In this document: positions 9,299-18,751 of the stretch, piece by piece | Layout: the number at the start of each line of letters is the position of its first letter | Position numbering within the stretch: the first letter of the stretch is position 1 | DNA from: Clostridium massiliamazoniense | GTDB lineage: Bacteria > Bacillota > Clostridia > Clostridiales > Clostridiaceae | Assembly (NCBI RefSeq): GCF_001403635.1 | Contig: NZ_LN879467.1 | Span: 310,001-374,000 of the forward strand | Direction: 5' to 3' | DNA: 64,000 bases | Notes under the pieces: generated by a model | The model's input: only the letters and a program-made list of their open reading frames with translations | Database searches by the model: none | Told to the model about the DNA's origin: nothing | Program-made: the position numbers and the translations under genes

Positions 9299-10168
9299 TT
9301 AATGTACAGCTTGTTTTCTATAAATACTTCTATCATAGAAATAAACAATAATTCCACCTATTATTATTAGGGCATAACCTATATATTGTATCTTTTGAGG
9401 TAATGCGCCAAAAACAAATAAAGAAATTATAGCTGAAAATATAACCTCAGTATATCCAAATACAGATATTTCTTTACCAGGCGCACATTTATAAGCCATA
9501 GTTGCACTTACTTCTGCACCAGCAATAGAACATCCTGATCCAAATAAAAGAAGTGCTTGGTGTAAATCAACATGCACATAATGTACCATCATTGCTGGCA
9601 CTGTAAAAAATAAAGAAACCAAAGCTAAATAAAATACTATAGTTTCAGATTTTTCCTTAGCTCTAATACCACGAATTATTGTATAAGCACCACCTGATAA
9701 AGCAGCTGATACTATTGCCACTATAGTAGGTATTAAAGGCATGTCACTTCCTGGATGAACTATGAAAAATATCCCACAAAATGCTACTACTATAGCTAAT
9801 ATTTGTATAATATTTACTTTTTCTCTTAAGAATATAAATGAGAATATTATTATAAAGAAAATATTTAAATCTGCAAATATTGTTTCTGTTGGCAATATCA
9901 TATGTTGAAGTGCATAGAATCCTGCTAAAATTCCAAGGGTACCAAAGGCTCCTCTTCCTATTAAAGCAATTCTACTTCCTTTACTTCCCCATAGTGAAGA
10001 CTTGTTTTTATAAATCATAATTAAAGATACAACAAAAAGCATTATATTTCTATAAAAAACCTTTTCTCCTAAGGGAATTCCCTTTACTCCTTTCATAAAT
10101 CCATTCATTGCTGCAAAGCAAAGCGCGGAGATAATAATTAATATAATTCCTTTAAATTTACTATTCAA
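9299..10168 (-). CDS. EamA/DMT-superfamily transporter
   Basis: About 289 residues with ten predicted membrane helices, built from two five-helix EamA repeats (residues about 5-140 and 150-285). Typical segments are IILIIISALCFAAMNGFMKG at the start and YIGYALIIIGGIIVYFYDR at the end. Members export amino acids, nucleotides or other metabolites; the substrate is not readable. The frame opens at GTG 10177, but GGAG overlaps that codon and is 8 nt from TTG 10168, which I prefer. Monocistronic, with a terminator directly downstream. Confidence 0.85.
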   Translation of the reverse strand: MNSKFKGIILIIISALCFAAMNGFMKGVKGIPLGEKVFYRNIMLFVVSLIMIYKNKSSLWGSKGSRIALIGRGAFGTLGILAGFYALQHMILPTETIFADLNIFFIIIFSFIFLREKVNIIQILAIVVAFCGIFFIVHPGSDMPLIPTIVAIVSAALSGGAYTIIRGIRAKEKSETIVFYLALVSLFFTVPAMMVHYVHVDLHQALLLFGSGCSIAGAEVSATMAYKCAPGKEISVFGYTEVIFSAIISLFVFGALPQKIQYIGYALIIIGGIIVYFYDRSIYRKQAVH

Positions 10169-10254
10169 ATATCTCACTCCATTTTTTAACTATTTATCCC
10201 CCCCTGTAAATTTTAACACTAAAAGTTTACATTTTAGAAACAAATAGTTAATAA

Positions 10255-10926
10255 TTATCGATATTCTTCAATTATTTTTTCAAATACATCTATAGTTTCA
10301 TTTAAATTTACGTTATATTTTTCTTCTAATTGTTTTACTATATTTATACTTTCTTTAGCTATTTCCTTTATTTCTTTTTCACCACGCTCACCTTTTCCCA
10401 TTTTGTCTGCAAAAAATAATAAAGCTATATCATGCAATTCAACATTCTTTACCATCTTTTCAAAATCACCAAAAGGCAAATTTCTAGTCATATATAATCC
10501 ATGCATATGATATCCTACTAAATTTTCTACTTTATTTTTAAATTCATTATTTAAAAACTCATAGCTATCTAATAACTTAGTAACTTCACTTCTTCCATAT
10601 ATATCATGCTTATAAGCTACGATTCTATTTTTAATTCTTTTTGTTGCCCTCTTTTTTCCTATATCATGTAAAAATGCTGCCCACATTAAAGCCCTTTTAT
10701 CCTTTGCATAATCTCTTACTATAGCAGCCCCATCAACCACTAATAAAGTATGGTTTAAAACATTACCTTCAGGATGATAAACAGGATTTTGTTCTACCTT
10801 CTCTAAATCTACAATTATCTCCAAATTACTTCCTTTAAGTTTATGAAGAATACTTTTGATATACTCTGAAGGTTTCCTATCTTCTAATAAATGTTTTTCT
10901 ACGTCTTTAAATAAATTACTTTCCAT
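10255..10926 (-). CDS. HD domain-containing phosphohydrolase
   Basis: A 223-residue HD-superfamily protein. Metal ligands are visible as H at about residue 59 (NVLNHTLLVV), the HD pair in WAAFLHDIGKK (about 87-88), and downstream H in YKHDIYGRS. This arrangement resembles the HD domain of tRNA nucleotidyltransferases and of small phosphohydrolases acting on nucleotides; substrate unknown. A further conserved YHMHGLYM precedes a charged C-terminal helix. AAGGGG precedes ATG. The 3' end lies 78 bp upstream of the transporter gene on the same strand, so co-transcription is possible. Confidence 0.82.
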   Translation of the reverse strand: MESNLFKDVEKHLLEDRKPSEYIKSILHKLKGSNLEIIVDLEKVEQNPVYHPEGNVLNHTLLVVDGAAIVRDYAKDKRALMWAAFLHDIGKKRATKRIKNRIVAYKHDIYGRSEVTKLLDSYEFLNNEFKNKVENLVGYHMHGLYMTRNLPFGDFEKMVKNVELHDIALLFFADKMGKGERGEKEIKEIAKESINIVKQLEEKYNVNLNETIDVFEKIIEEYR

Positions 10927-10967
10927 AAAAAATCCCCTTGTCTTACTCTTACAAATTAATGTTCTAA

Positions 10968-11103
10968 ATAAACTAAGACTTAACTCAGATAGAATTTTAA
11001 CTCTATCTGGATTTTAGTGGTCGTTATTTAGAAACCTATGTCTGTCTACCTCTAGCTTATAAAATAATAAATTATTACATTCTCTAGACATTAAATAAAT
11101 CTA
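10968..11103 (+). repeat. Dispersed intergenic repeat, copy B (full length)
   Basis: Head AAACTAAGACTTAACTCAG with stem CTCAGATAGA/TCTATCTGG, then GTTATTTAGAAACCTATG, CTACCTCTAGCTTATAAAA and tail ACATTCTCTAGACATTAAA. The same order of blocks occurs at 35815-35945 and 56353-56490. Confidence 0.8.
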
Positions 11104-11284
11104 ATATTAAGCAAAACCTCTTAACATTAAATTTCAATTTAATTATATAATATTTTTTCCTATTCTGATTGATTTATTCTATAAATTATAAACTTTCACT
11201 AATCATCATATAAAACAAATTTTTGATTAGACCTAAACTATTACAGTATAATAGTCTTGTTAACAAAAGCTAAAGGAGACTTAC

Positions 11285-12706
11285 ATGGTTAAGTGTTATG
11301 ATAAAAACATAAAAAATAAAACTTCAAAAAAAGAAGAGACAGAACTATCTCTTAATAAGAAAAAAACAAATAATGCTCTTAGTGAAATAGAAAAATATAA
11401 AAACATATTGTCAAGTTCTCTAAAAGAAAAAACTAAGTTTAATTTAAGTTCTCTAATGAGAGATTTCGAATTTGAAAGCTTTCATTTCAATCCACCTTTA
11501 AACTTAAAAGAAGAACGCCATGAGTTAAAAAAAGAAATTAAGGAATTATCTAATTCTAAAGGCTTGGACAAACTATTAGATTCTTTAAATATAAAGCATA
11601 AAAATAAACTTAATATAGCTAATAAAAAACTAGACTTAGTTGAAAATAAGATAAAAAAAGAGAAAGAAAAACAGCTTAAAACCTATAAAGTTAATAAGGC
11701 CTTAGCAAAAGAAAAAATAGATAAGCATAATAACAAGATAAATAATTTAAAATTAGGTTATGAAAGTTATAATAAAAATTCTATAAAAAGGTACTTTTCT
11801 CTTGCTCTAAAGGAACATAACTATAGCTTTAAATATAAAAAAAATTTTAAGGTTGACTTTGATAATAATAAAAAAATATTATTTATTGACTTTAAAATCT
11901 TAACTATAGATGAAATTCCCTCAATTATTGAGTATAAATATATAAAATCAAAAAAAGAAACTATACCTAAGAAGATGAATAAAAATACTTTAAAAACCTT
12001 TTATAATAATATTAAAGCTCAAATAGTTCTTGAACTTCTAAATTACATCTTCAGTTGTGATTATAAAAACACTATTTCACATATAAACCTAACACTCTTT
12101 ACAAGTAGTGATGATTCAGAAAAAATAGTTGATGAAGTACTTATATCTAAAAATGAATTAAAAAAAATAAACTTAAATAAATTAACTGACAAAGATTTAG
12201 TTTCTATAGTAAATAATCTAAAGAAAAAGTCTAAAAATAAAACAATTAATAAAAAAAATTCACCAAAGAAACTTAAGAATAAATCTAAAGTGACAGATAG
12301 GAAAATAAATCTAGCTACATTAGAATGGGGAGCTTTTGAAGATTTGATTGGAAAACTATTCTCTAAAGAATTTTCTGATGAAAATTCTAAGGTTGAAGTT
12401 ACTAAAAGAAGTAGAGATGGAGGCGCTGATGTTATAATAACTAGTACAGATCCCATAAGAGGTGGCAAATATATTGTACAAGTAAAAAGATATAATAAAA
12501 CAGTATCTCCTACAGCTGTAAGAGATTTATATGGAACTATACAACATGAAGGAGCTCTAAAAGGAATACTAGTTACTACCAGTGATTTTGGAAAATCCTC
12601 CTTTGAATTTATAGAAAATAAACCCATCACCTTAATAAATGGCTCTATGTTACTAAACCTTTTAAAAAACTATGGTTATAATAACTATAAAATAGAACTA
12701 AGCTAA
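11285..12706 (+). CDS. Solitary Mrr-type restriction endonuclease with coiled-coil N-terminus
   Basis: A 473-residue, very lysine-rich protein. Residues about 1-160 form charged coiled coil. About 185-310 is a middle domain (VDFDNNKKILFIDFKILTID, then IEYKYIKSKK). About 340-470 is an Mrr_cat nuclease domain with EWGAFEDLIGKLF, the catalytic RDGGADVI and VQVKRY (D...QxK), then AVRDLYGTIQHEGALKGILV. This three-part layout is a known family of stand-alone Mrr-like endonucleases, thought to cut modified or foreign DNA. No methyltransferase or partner gene is adjacent, which favours a modification-dependent role (inference). AAAGGAG precedes ATG. Terminator at 12712-12756. Confidence 0.85.
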   Translation: MVKCYDKNIKNKTSKKEETELSLNKKKTNNALSEIEKYKNILSSSLKEKTKFNLSSLMRDFEFESFHFNPPLNLKEERHELKKEIKELSNSKGLDKLLDSLNIKHKNKLNIANKKLDLVENKIKKEKEKQLKTYKVNKALAKEKIDKHNNKINNLKLGYESYNKNSIKRYFSLALKEHNYSFKYKKNFKVDFDNNKKILFIDFKILTIDEIPSIIEYKYIKSKKETIPKKMNKNTLKTFYNNIKAQIVLELLNYIFSCDYKNTISHINLTLFTSSDDSEKIVDEVLISKNELKKINLNKLTDKDLVSIVNNLKKKSKNKTINKKNSPKKLKNKSKVTDRKINLATLEWGAFEDLIGKLFSKEFSDENSKVEVTKRSRDGGADVIITSTDPIRGGKYIVQVKRYNKTVSPTAVRDLYGTIQHEGALKGILVTTSDFGKSSFEFIENKPITLINGSMLLNLLKNYGYNNYKIELS

Positions 12707-12711
12707 AAAAT

Positions 12712-12756
12712 AAGACTATATCAAAACTGGAATTAATTCCATATTGATATAGTCTT
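12712..12756. terminator. Terminator of the Mrr-type gene
   Basis: Perfect arms AAGACTATATCAA and TTGATATAGTCTT with an inner GGAATT/AATTCC stem, starting 6 bases after the stop and ending in ATCTTCTG. Confidence 0.88.
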
Positions 12757-12871
12757 ATCTTCTGTGTTGTTTAATTTAGTACATAGTGAGAAGTCCTATA
12801 CTTACTATGATTTATTTGTTAAAAATTTGAATATTTTAGATCTTAATAATATCCTAAAGGGGAGGGATATT

Positions 12872-13288
12872 CTAAGCTAATTTACTTATTTTTACTCCAT
12901 AATTTATAATTTCCTCTTTATCATCAGGAGCATAATTAATCATTAATGGCTCTAATGCAACAGTAGCTCCTGTAGCTTCAGTTTCTTCTGCCCAATCTCT
13001 TATCCATTTTCCATCGCCCCATCCGTAAGATCCAAATAAAATAACTTTTTTTCCATTTAATTTAGATTTATTTTCATCAAAGAATACTCTGAATTCTCCT
13101 TCTTCTAACTCCTCATCTCCCATAGCAGGACATCCTAGAGCTATTATTGAATCACTATCTGTTATTTCTACTTTATCTGATGATATATTAAAAAGTTCTG
13201 CCTTTATATTTTCTTTACTTAGTCCTTCTGCAATTAAATTTGCAATTTCCTCTGTATTTCCTGTGCTTGTCCAATATACTATTTTCAT
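12872..13288 (-). CDS. Flavodoxin (iron-starvation type)
   Basis: A 138-residue FMN-binding electron carrier. The phosphate-binding loop WTSTGNTEEIANLI is at residues 6-19, with the aromatic/FMN loops ALGCPAMGDEELEE and LFGSYGWGDGKWIRDW downstream. Flavodoxins replace ferredoxin when iron is scarce. This fits the promoter: two Fur-box-like sequences lie between the -35 box and the start (13306-13369). AAGGAGGG precedes ATG. A hairpin (AATATCC/GGATATT, 12848-12871) lies right after the stop codon but has a poor T-run. Confidence 0.92.
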   Translation of the reverse strand: MKIVYWTSTGNTEEIANLIAEGLSKENIKAELFNISSDKVEITDSDSIIALGCPAMGDEELEEGEFRVFFDENKSKLNGKKVILFGSYGWGDGKWIRDWAEETEATGATVALEPLMINYAPDDKEEIINYGVKISKLA

Positions 13289-13305
13289 TTCATTTACCCT
13301 CCTTA

Positions 13306-13369
13306 TTGAAAATGATTTTCATTTTCTTTTCTATATTTATATGATAATCATTTTCAATAGATTTGTCAA
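13306..13369 (-). promoter_or_regulatory. Fur-regulated flavodoxin promoter with two Fur boxes
   Basis: On the minus strand TTGACA (13364-13369) and TATCAT (13341-13346) have a 17-bp spacer. One Fur-like dyad, around TGATAATCATTTTCA (13342-13356), covers the -10. A second, GAAAATGATTTTCATTTTC (13308-13326), lies just before the ribosome-binding site. Both resemble the GATAATGATTATCATTATC consensus. Iron-dependent repression is inferred. Confidence 0.8.
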
Positions 13370-13417
13370 CTATAAAATAATATTTTTTCCTTAATTTGAA
13401 ACTTTTTAAATTAAACC

Positions 13418-14491
13418 TTATATTAAATTAACTTCAATTGTTTTTAAAACCTCTTCCTTTCTTTCAACTAATTCAAAAGTTTCCCCTACAAAGTTCCTCT
13501 CTTCTTTCTTATTTACCTCTCTAAGTTTTTTATATGTTACAATTGGTGTTATATATAGTTTTTTACTTTCTTCTTTCACAGCACTTATAGTTTTTCTATA
13601 AGTCTTATTTAATTTATCATCACCTTCTACTCCATTATCAAGAATAATATAACTATTTCCTAAATCATCCCTTACTTCAATTTCAACCTCTATATCACTC
13701 CAATAATCCCTAGCACCTCTAGAAACTATCTGATTGTAACTTAAAAACATTGATGTTTTAGTAATCTCTAATTTACCAAAATTAATCATAATATCATCAT
13801 TATTATAACTTTCAACATCTACTAATTTTCTTTCCTTAAAGTTTTTTAATTTCAATTTGAAATTCCACTTTCCTCTTATCACATCCTTGTTTAACTCTAT
13901 ATCAGTTACTCCCTTTATGTTTAAATCAACATCAATACTTTCTTCTTCCCCTGTGAAATTAAATAAGGAATAATTAATATGACCAACATAAGTGTTTTCA
14001 TCAACTTTTTTAATTTCTGTTTGTCCTGTTCCCCCTGACTTTTCATAACCTTTCACCTTTAATTTATCTAATAAACTTATATTTTCTCCTAAATCTTTAT
14101 TACTTTTAATAGTGAATGTTAAATCTATATTATGTCCATCAAAAACACCTTCATTTATGGTTATCGCTGTCCACTTATCTTCTACAGTAACTCCAATTTT
14201 GGTAGAATTATTTTTATATTGATCATAAAAGCCTTCATTCTCTTTGCTAAATACTTTAAAAATATCATCAACTATAGGAATATCCTCAGCATAACTAGAT
14301 AACCCTCCTAAAAAAATCATTGAAATAATTGATGCTGCTACGGCAACACTTTTCTTTTTATTCCTTCTTTTATTTATTGTACTCTTTAGTTTCTTCTTGA
14401 CTCTTCTTCTTTCTAACTCATCAACTTCTACTTCTATTAATTCATCATCATCTATATTAATTTCATTAAATACTTCATATATATCCCTCAT
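13418..14491 (-). CDS. DUF4179 membrane protein, probable anti-sigma factor
   Basis: A 357-residue protein with a short cytoplasmic N-terminus (about 45 residues, highly charged), one membrane helix (VAVAASIISMIFLGGLSSYA, about 48-68) and an extracytoplasmic DUF4179 domain plus C-terminal beta-rich domain. Proteins of this layout encoded right after an ECF sigma factor usually act as its anti-sigma partner. The ATG abuts the TAA of the sigma gene (14492/14491), so the two are translated together. Signal sensed is unknown. Confidence 0.82.
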   Translation of the reverse strand: MRDIYEVFNEINIDDDELIEVEVDELERRRVKKKLKSTINKRRNKKKSVAVAASIISMIFLGGLSSYAEDIPIVDDIFKVFSKENEGFYDQYKNNSTKIGVTVEDKWTAITINEGVFDGHNIDLTFTIKSNKDLGENISLLDKLKVKGYEKSGGTGQTEIKKVDENTYVGHINYSLFNFTGEEESIDVDLNIKGVTDIELNKDVIRGKWNFKLKLKNFKERKLVDVESYNNDDIMINFGKLEITKTSMFLSYNQIVSRGARDYWSDIEVEIEVRDDLGNSYIILDNGVEGDDKLNKTYRKTISAVKEESKKLYITPIVTYKKLREVNKKEERNFVGETFELVERKEEVLKTIEVNLI

Positions 14492-15052
14492 TTAAATAAC
14501 CTCCATTTTTTCCTTATAAAATTCTCTTAATTTCTTTTTTGCTCTATATATTCTGTTATCAACAGATGCTTTGGTTAATCCTAATCTCTTTCCTATATCC
14601 TCTGACTTAATCCCCAAATAAAATTTTAATATAATTATTTCTCTATCTGGTTCATCTAAATTATCTATAAGCTTTAAAATCTCCTTCCTATATTCATTTA
14701 ATAAAAATTTATGTTCAATATCACTTGAATCTTTTTTATCTACTAATTCTTCTAAAACCAATTCCCTATTTCTATTTAACTTCCTATAATAATCAATTGC
14801 TTTAAATTTAGCTATAGTTCCAATCCATTTTTTAAATTCTAAATCATTCCCTATAAATTTATTCGAATTATTCCAAACAGCTATAAATACATCATTTATA
14901 CATTCTTCAATATCTCCTTCATTACCTACATTAAAAAGTACTTTATATGTAATCCCTTTAACTAAAGGTACATATTTATCAACAATGAATTCTAATGCAT
15001 CTTCCTTTCCTTTTTTTAGTCTCTTTATATAATTATCTTCCCTTGTCCACAT
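14492..15052 (-). CDS. ECF-type RNA polymerase sigma factor
   Basis: A 186-residue sigma-70 family member with region 2 (ALEFIVDKYVPLVKGITYKV, then DIEECINDVFIAVWNN, about 18-75) and region 4 (DEPDREIIILKFYLGIKSED and LTKASVDNRIYRAKKKLREF, about 120-178). It directs RNA polymerase to a small regulon under control of the following DUF4179 protein. AAGGAG lies 5 nt before ATG. Two-gene operon sigma/anti-sigma. The divergently placed secreted protein at 15607 is a possible target, but I cannot identify a defining promoter. Confidence 0.9.
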   Translation of the reverse strand: MWTREDNYIKRLKKGKEDALEFIVDKYVPLVKGITYKVLFNVGNEGDIEECINDVFIAVWNNSNKFIGNDLEFKKWIGTIAKFKAIDYYRKLNRNRELVLEELVDKKDSSDIEHKFLLNEYRKEILKLIDNLDEPDREIIILKFYLGIKSEDIGKRLGLTKASVDNRIYRAKKKLREFYKEKMEVI

Positions 15053-15606
15053 ACATTACTCCTTAAATTTTAATAATTAAAAACTCTTACAATATATAAA
15101 ACGATATAATTTCAAATTATTCTCAAAATAATAAAAGTTTAGAATAGATAATATAATTCTTTTCTAAACTTTAAAAATATCAATATAAAAAAATTATTAC
15201 GTATTAGTTACATATATATTTACCTTAATTTGCTTTACATTAAATTATTACATTTTCATTTCTTTAAACAATTAAGATTATTAGTAACCTAAGACTTCTT
15301 TTCTTAAATTTTTTTAAGACGGAATTATTACAATAAAATTTTGTATTCATACTATACACCTTATATACAATAAAAAAAAGTAATATTTGTAACTCAATTG
15401 TAAAATATTTGGTAATTTTTCTTCAAAATGATTATTAATTTTAAATTTACTTTTTTATTTCTTTTATTTTTTTAACTTATAATAACATTTTTATATTTTT
15501 TTAATTCTTTAATTATTATTTTTACATTTTTATTTCTTTGTCTCAATAAAAACTAGAAAATATAATAAAAGCAACAACTTACTAAAAACAAAGGAGATTC
15601 AAATTC
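15053..15606. other. 554-bp AT-rich divergent intergenic region
   Basis: No gene seen. It contains a hairpin at 15134-15172 (arms AAAGTTTAGAA and TTCTAAACTTT) and long T/A runs, and separates the sigma operon from the secreted-protein gene. It should hold promoters for both directions. Confidence 0.5.
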
Positions 15607-16521
15607 ATGAAAGCAAAAATAATCGGAGGGGTTTCTCTAGCAGTTGCTTTAGCTGCTACAGCTAGTGGAGCTATGATATTACATAAACCTAAAATTGTTA
15701 ATTCAACTGTTTATGTAAATAGTAAAAATAATATAAAAAAGGAAAATGCTACCAATCCTGCAAAAGTAACAAAAAAAATTAAGGTAACCTTATATGTACT
15801 TAAGACTACACCTCCTGCAAATCTTACTAAAAATATTAATAAAAAAAATCCAAATTATATAGTAACTACAGCTAATGATAACTCTTCATATGCCCAATCA
15901 AATACCTTTATTCCCTTAGGTCAAGGAACTATTAAAGATATTACAACACCAGTTAATTTAGCTCCTGAAAATAGCTATTTTAAACATAATATTTTCATAA
16001 AAAAAGTTGTAGAAATTCCTGTTGGAACAAAGTTCAATATTCTTTCTGATCCTTCAAGATATTATTCAAAGGATAAAATACCTCAAGGTCTAGCTGATAC
16101 AGTTGCAATTGATTACAATGGAATTAAGACATATATTCCTAAAGCTTATTTAAATATAGGCACTCTTAAAAGCAAAACAGAATTATTACAAAGTGCTTCT
16201 AAGGAAGAATTACCAAAAGTTCATTATATTGGAACTGCCAAAGTTCAAAACTTTGCTCCAGCTGGAGAAGGTATTGTTTTCAAACCTTCTATTAGTAGAC
16301 AATTTAACATGGGTAGTTATTCATTAAATCTAAAACCTGGTACTACAGTTAATGTGATAAAAAAAGGTGGGGAGATTCACATAAATGAACATACTATTAT
16401 TCATGGACAAAAGATTAATGGCTTCTACTATTCAACATTTGCCATTGTAGAGTATGATGGTATAATCGGTTCTATGCAATATCAAACTCTAGGACCTATT
16501 CAACCTTTACAAAATAAATAA
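15607..16521 (+). CDS. Secreted or anchored protein of unknown function
   Basis: A 304-residue protein with an N-terminal export signal or anchor (KAKIIGGVSLAVALAATASG), then a lysine/threonine/asparagine-rich linker to about residue 60 and a probably beta-rich globular part (for example VVEIPVGTKFNILSDPSRYY and LNLKPGTTVNVIKKGGEIHI). I do not recognise the family. AAAGGAG precedes ATG. It shares a bidirectional terminator with the converging protease gene and stands alone. The adjacent divergent ECF sigma operon is a possible regulator. Confidence 0.7.
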   Translation: MKAKIIGGVSLAVALAATASGAMILHKPKIVNSTVYVNSKNNIKKENATNPAKVTKKIKVTLYVLKTTPPANLTKNINKKNPNYIVTTANDNSSYAQSNTFIPLGQGTIKDITTPVNLAPENSYFKHNIFIKKVVEIPVGTKFNILSDPSRYYSKDKIPQGLADTVAIDYNGIKTYIPKAYLNIGTLKSKTELLQSASKEELPKVHYIGTAKVQNFAPAGEGIVFKPSISRQFNMGSYSLNLKPGTTVNVIKKGGEIHINEHTIIHGQKINGFYYSTFAIVEYDGIIGSMQYQTLGPIQPLQNK

Positions 16522-16619
16522 AATATCAAGTAAAAATTCCTATTTCTACATTAATTCAACAATCTACTTTTATTAAAATTAATTAGTATAAAATATTAAA
16601 ATTATATACCAAAAAGAAA

Positions 16620-16681
16620 AGACTACGCAAGTTATAAATAGTTAATGCTAAATTTACATTTCCTATTTATTTGCGTAGTCT
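16620..16681. terminator. Strong bidirectional terminator
   Basis: Perfect arms AGACTACGCAA and TTGCGTAGTCT plus inner ATAAATAG/CTATTTAT, flanked by A-run and T-run. It terminates the secreted-protein gene (+) and the M60 protease gene (-). Confidence 0.92.
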
Positions 16682-16852
16682 ATTTTATAATTAACAAAAT
16701 AAGTTTATTTTAATTAATTCAAATTAATCTTTAATCACTTATTTTTTCTTTCTAAAGATAAATAATGCACTTAAAAGAGCTGCCATAGTTCCGAATATTC
16801 CTAAAGTACCACTATCAACTTTTAAACTATCACTTAGACCTGTATGAGGTAG

Positions 16853-18751
16853 TTGATTTATTGCTTTTTGAATGTTTTCTTGAGCATTATGAACTTCTGA
16901 TGGAGTTGAATTAGGATTATTTAAGATATTCTCTCCTTCACTCACTGCTTTTTCAACATTTTTGATTGAACTCTCACTATACTTTTTATTACGTATTTCT
17001 GATTTAGCCTTAGCTATATCATTCTTTAATCCAGTTTTATTTACCTTTAATCCATTAATAGCTTTATTTATAGAATTAATTACATTATTAATCTCTGCTT
17101 TTGTTCCATTAGAATTATCTAATAGCTTTTTACCAGCATTTATTTCATTTTGTAATGACTTCACTGAATCTGGTGTATAAATTCCACTATTTATATCATT
17201 TTCACCTTGTTCTATTAACTTCTTAATCTCTGATTTATTTACTGATACTTTCTTTGTACTTGGATTATCATTATTAATAATCTTTTTAGGTTGTACTACT
17301 TTAACTGGATTCTTTTTGTTGTCTTCATTATTTACATTACTTACTTTTTTATCATTATTTACTTTATTATTTTCTTTATTTCCTGTATTTGTATCTGACT
17401 CTTTTTTATCCTTACTTACAGTATTACTTTCTTTTACTTTATTATCTTTTAATCCATTTATAGCATTGTTTATAGCTTCTACTTCTTTATTAACCTCATT
17501 TTGAGTAATATTTTTATTACTTAATAACTCTTTAGCAGAATTTATTACATTCTCTAAGTTTTCTATTGAATTAGGTGTATATTTATTATTATTTATATAA
17601 CTTTCTCCTAATTTTATAGCGTTCTTAAGTTTTGAAGTATCTACATTGCTTGTCGGATTTTGCACTGGACTAACCTTAGTTTTTTCACCATTAGGTTCTG
17701 AACTTGTTGGTTTTACCTGTAATCCATTTATAGCATTTTCTAAAGCACTTGTTTCATTATTGATTTCATTTTGTGTTGCATTTAAATTTTCTAATAAAAC
17801 TTTTGCTCTACTTACTTCATTTACTAAAGATTGAACAGATTGTTTTGTATACTTTCCACTATTTATAGCTTTTTCAGCAACTCCTACAAGTTTTTTAAGT
17901 TCTGAAGCATTAGCTCTATCTACTAAAGATTTAAGAGAATTATTTATTCTATTTTCAGCATTATGAACTTCTTCAGGTGTTACATTAGAATTACTTAAAA
18001 CTTGTCTTCCATTTTCTAATGCTTGTTGAACAATCTTAACTGAATCAGGTGTATATTTTTCACTTCCTATTTGAGCTTCAGCTTTCGCTATATCACCTTT
18101 TAATCCTGTTTCATTTGTCTTTAAAGCACCAATTGCTGTATTAATAGCTTTAATATCATTATTAACTTCACTTTCACTTAAGTTTGGGTTAGTTAAATCA
18201 CTCTTTCCAGCATTTATAGCATTCTCTAAAACATTTACAGAATTTGGTGTATAATCTCCACTATTTATAGCACTTTGTCCTTTTGCTATATCATTCTTAA
18301 GCTCTGATTCATTAACTTTTTCTACCTTCTTAGCAGGTTTATTTTCTTTTAATCCTTTAATAGCATTATTTATAACATCCACTTGATTATTTACTTCTTC
18401 TTGTGTTGCATTTGGATTATTTAATAAAGTTTTTCCTTCTTCAATTGCTTTTTCTAAAGATTCTACTGATTGAGTTGTGTACTTTTTACTATTTACATCA
18501 GTTGTTCCTTCTTTAATTGCTTTTTCTAAAGCTTCTGTATTAGCTTTCTTTACTAATCCTTCTATTGCTTTATTTATAGCATTTGCATCATTATTTACTT
18601 CACTTTGAGTAGCTTTCGGATTACTTAATAAAGCTTTTCCGTCTTTTATATCATTCTCTAAAGCTTTTACTGAATCTGGTGTATAATCTCCACTATTTAT
18701 AACACTTTGTCCTTTTGCTATGTCCTTCTTAAGCTCTGATTCATTTATTTC
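16853..18751 (-). repeat. Eight FIVAR modules (protein-level tandem repeats)
   Basis: Each module of about 70-80 residues follows the pattern L-K-I-G-Y-T-S-V-L-A-L-N...T-E-V-N-I-AI-L, for example DIAKGQSVINSGDYTPDSVK and LLSNPKATQSEVNNDANAIN. An Asn/Lys-rich spacer separates modules 6 and 7. DNA-level similarity between modules gives scope for recombination that changes the number of repeats. Confidence 0.85.

Noticed and set aside
16853-18751. Regularly spaced repeats that could suggest a CRISPR array
   Set aside because: The periodicity is about 220-240 bp, in frame, and encodes FIVAR protein modules; there are no short identical repeats with unique spacers.
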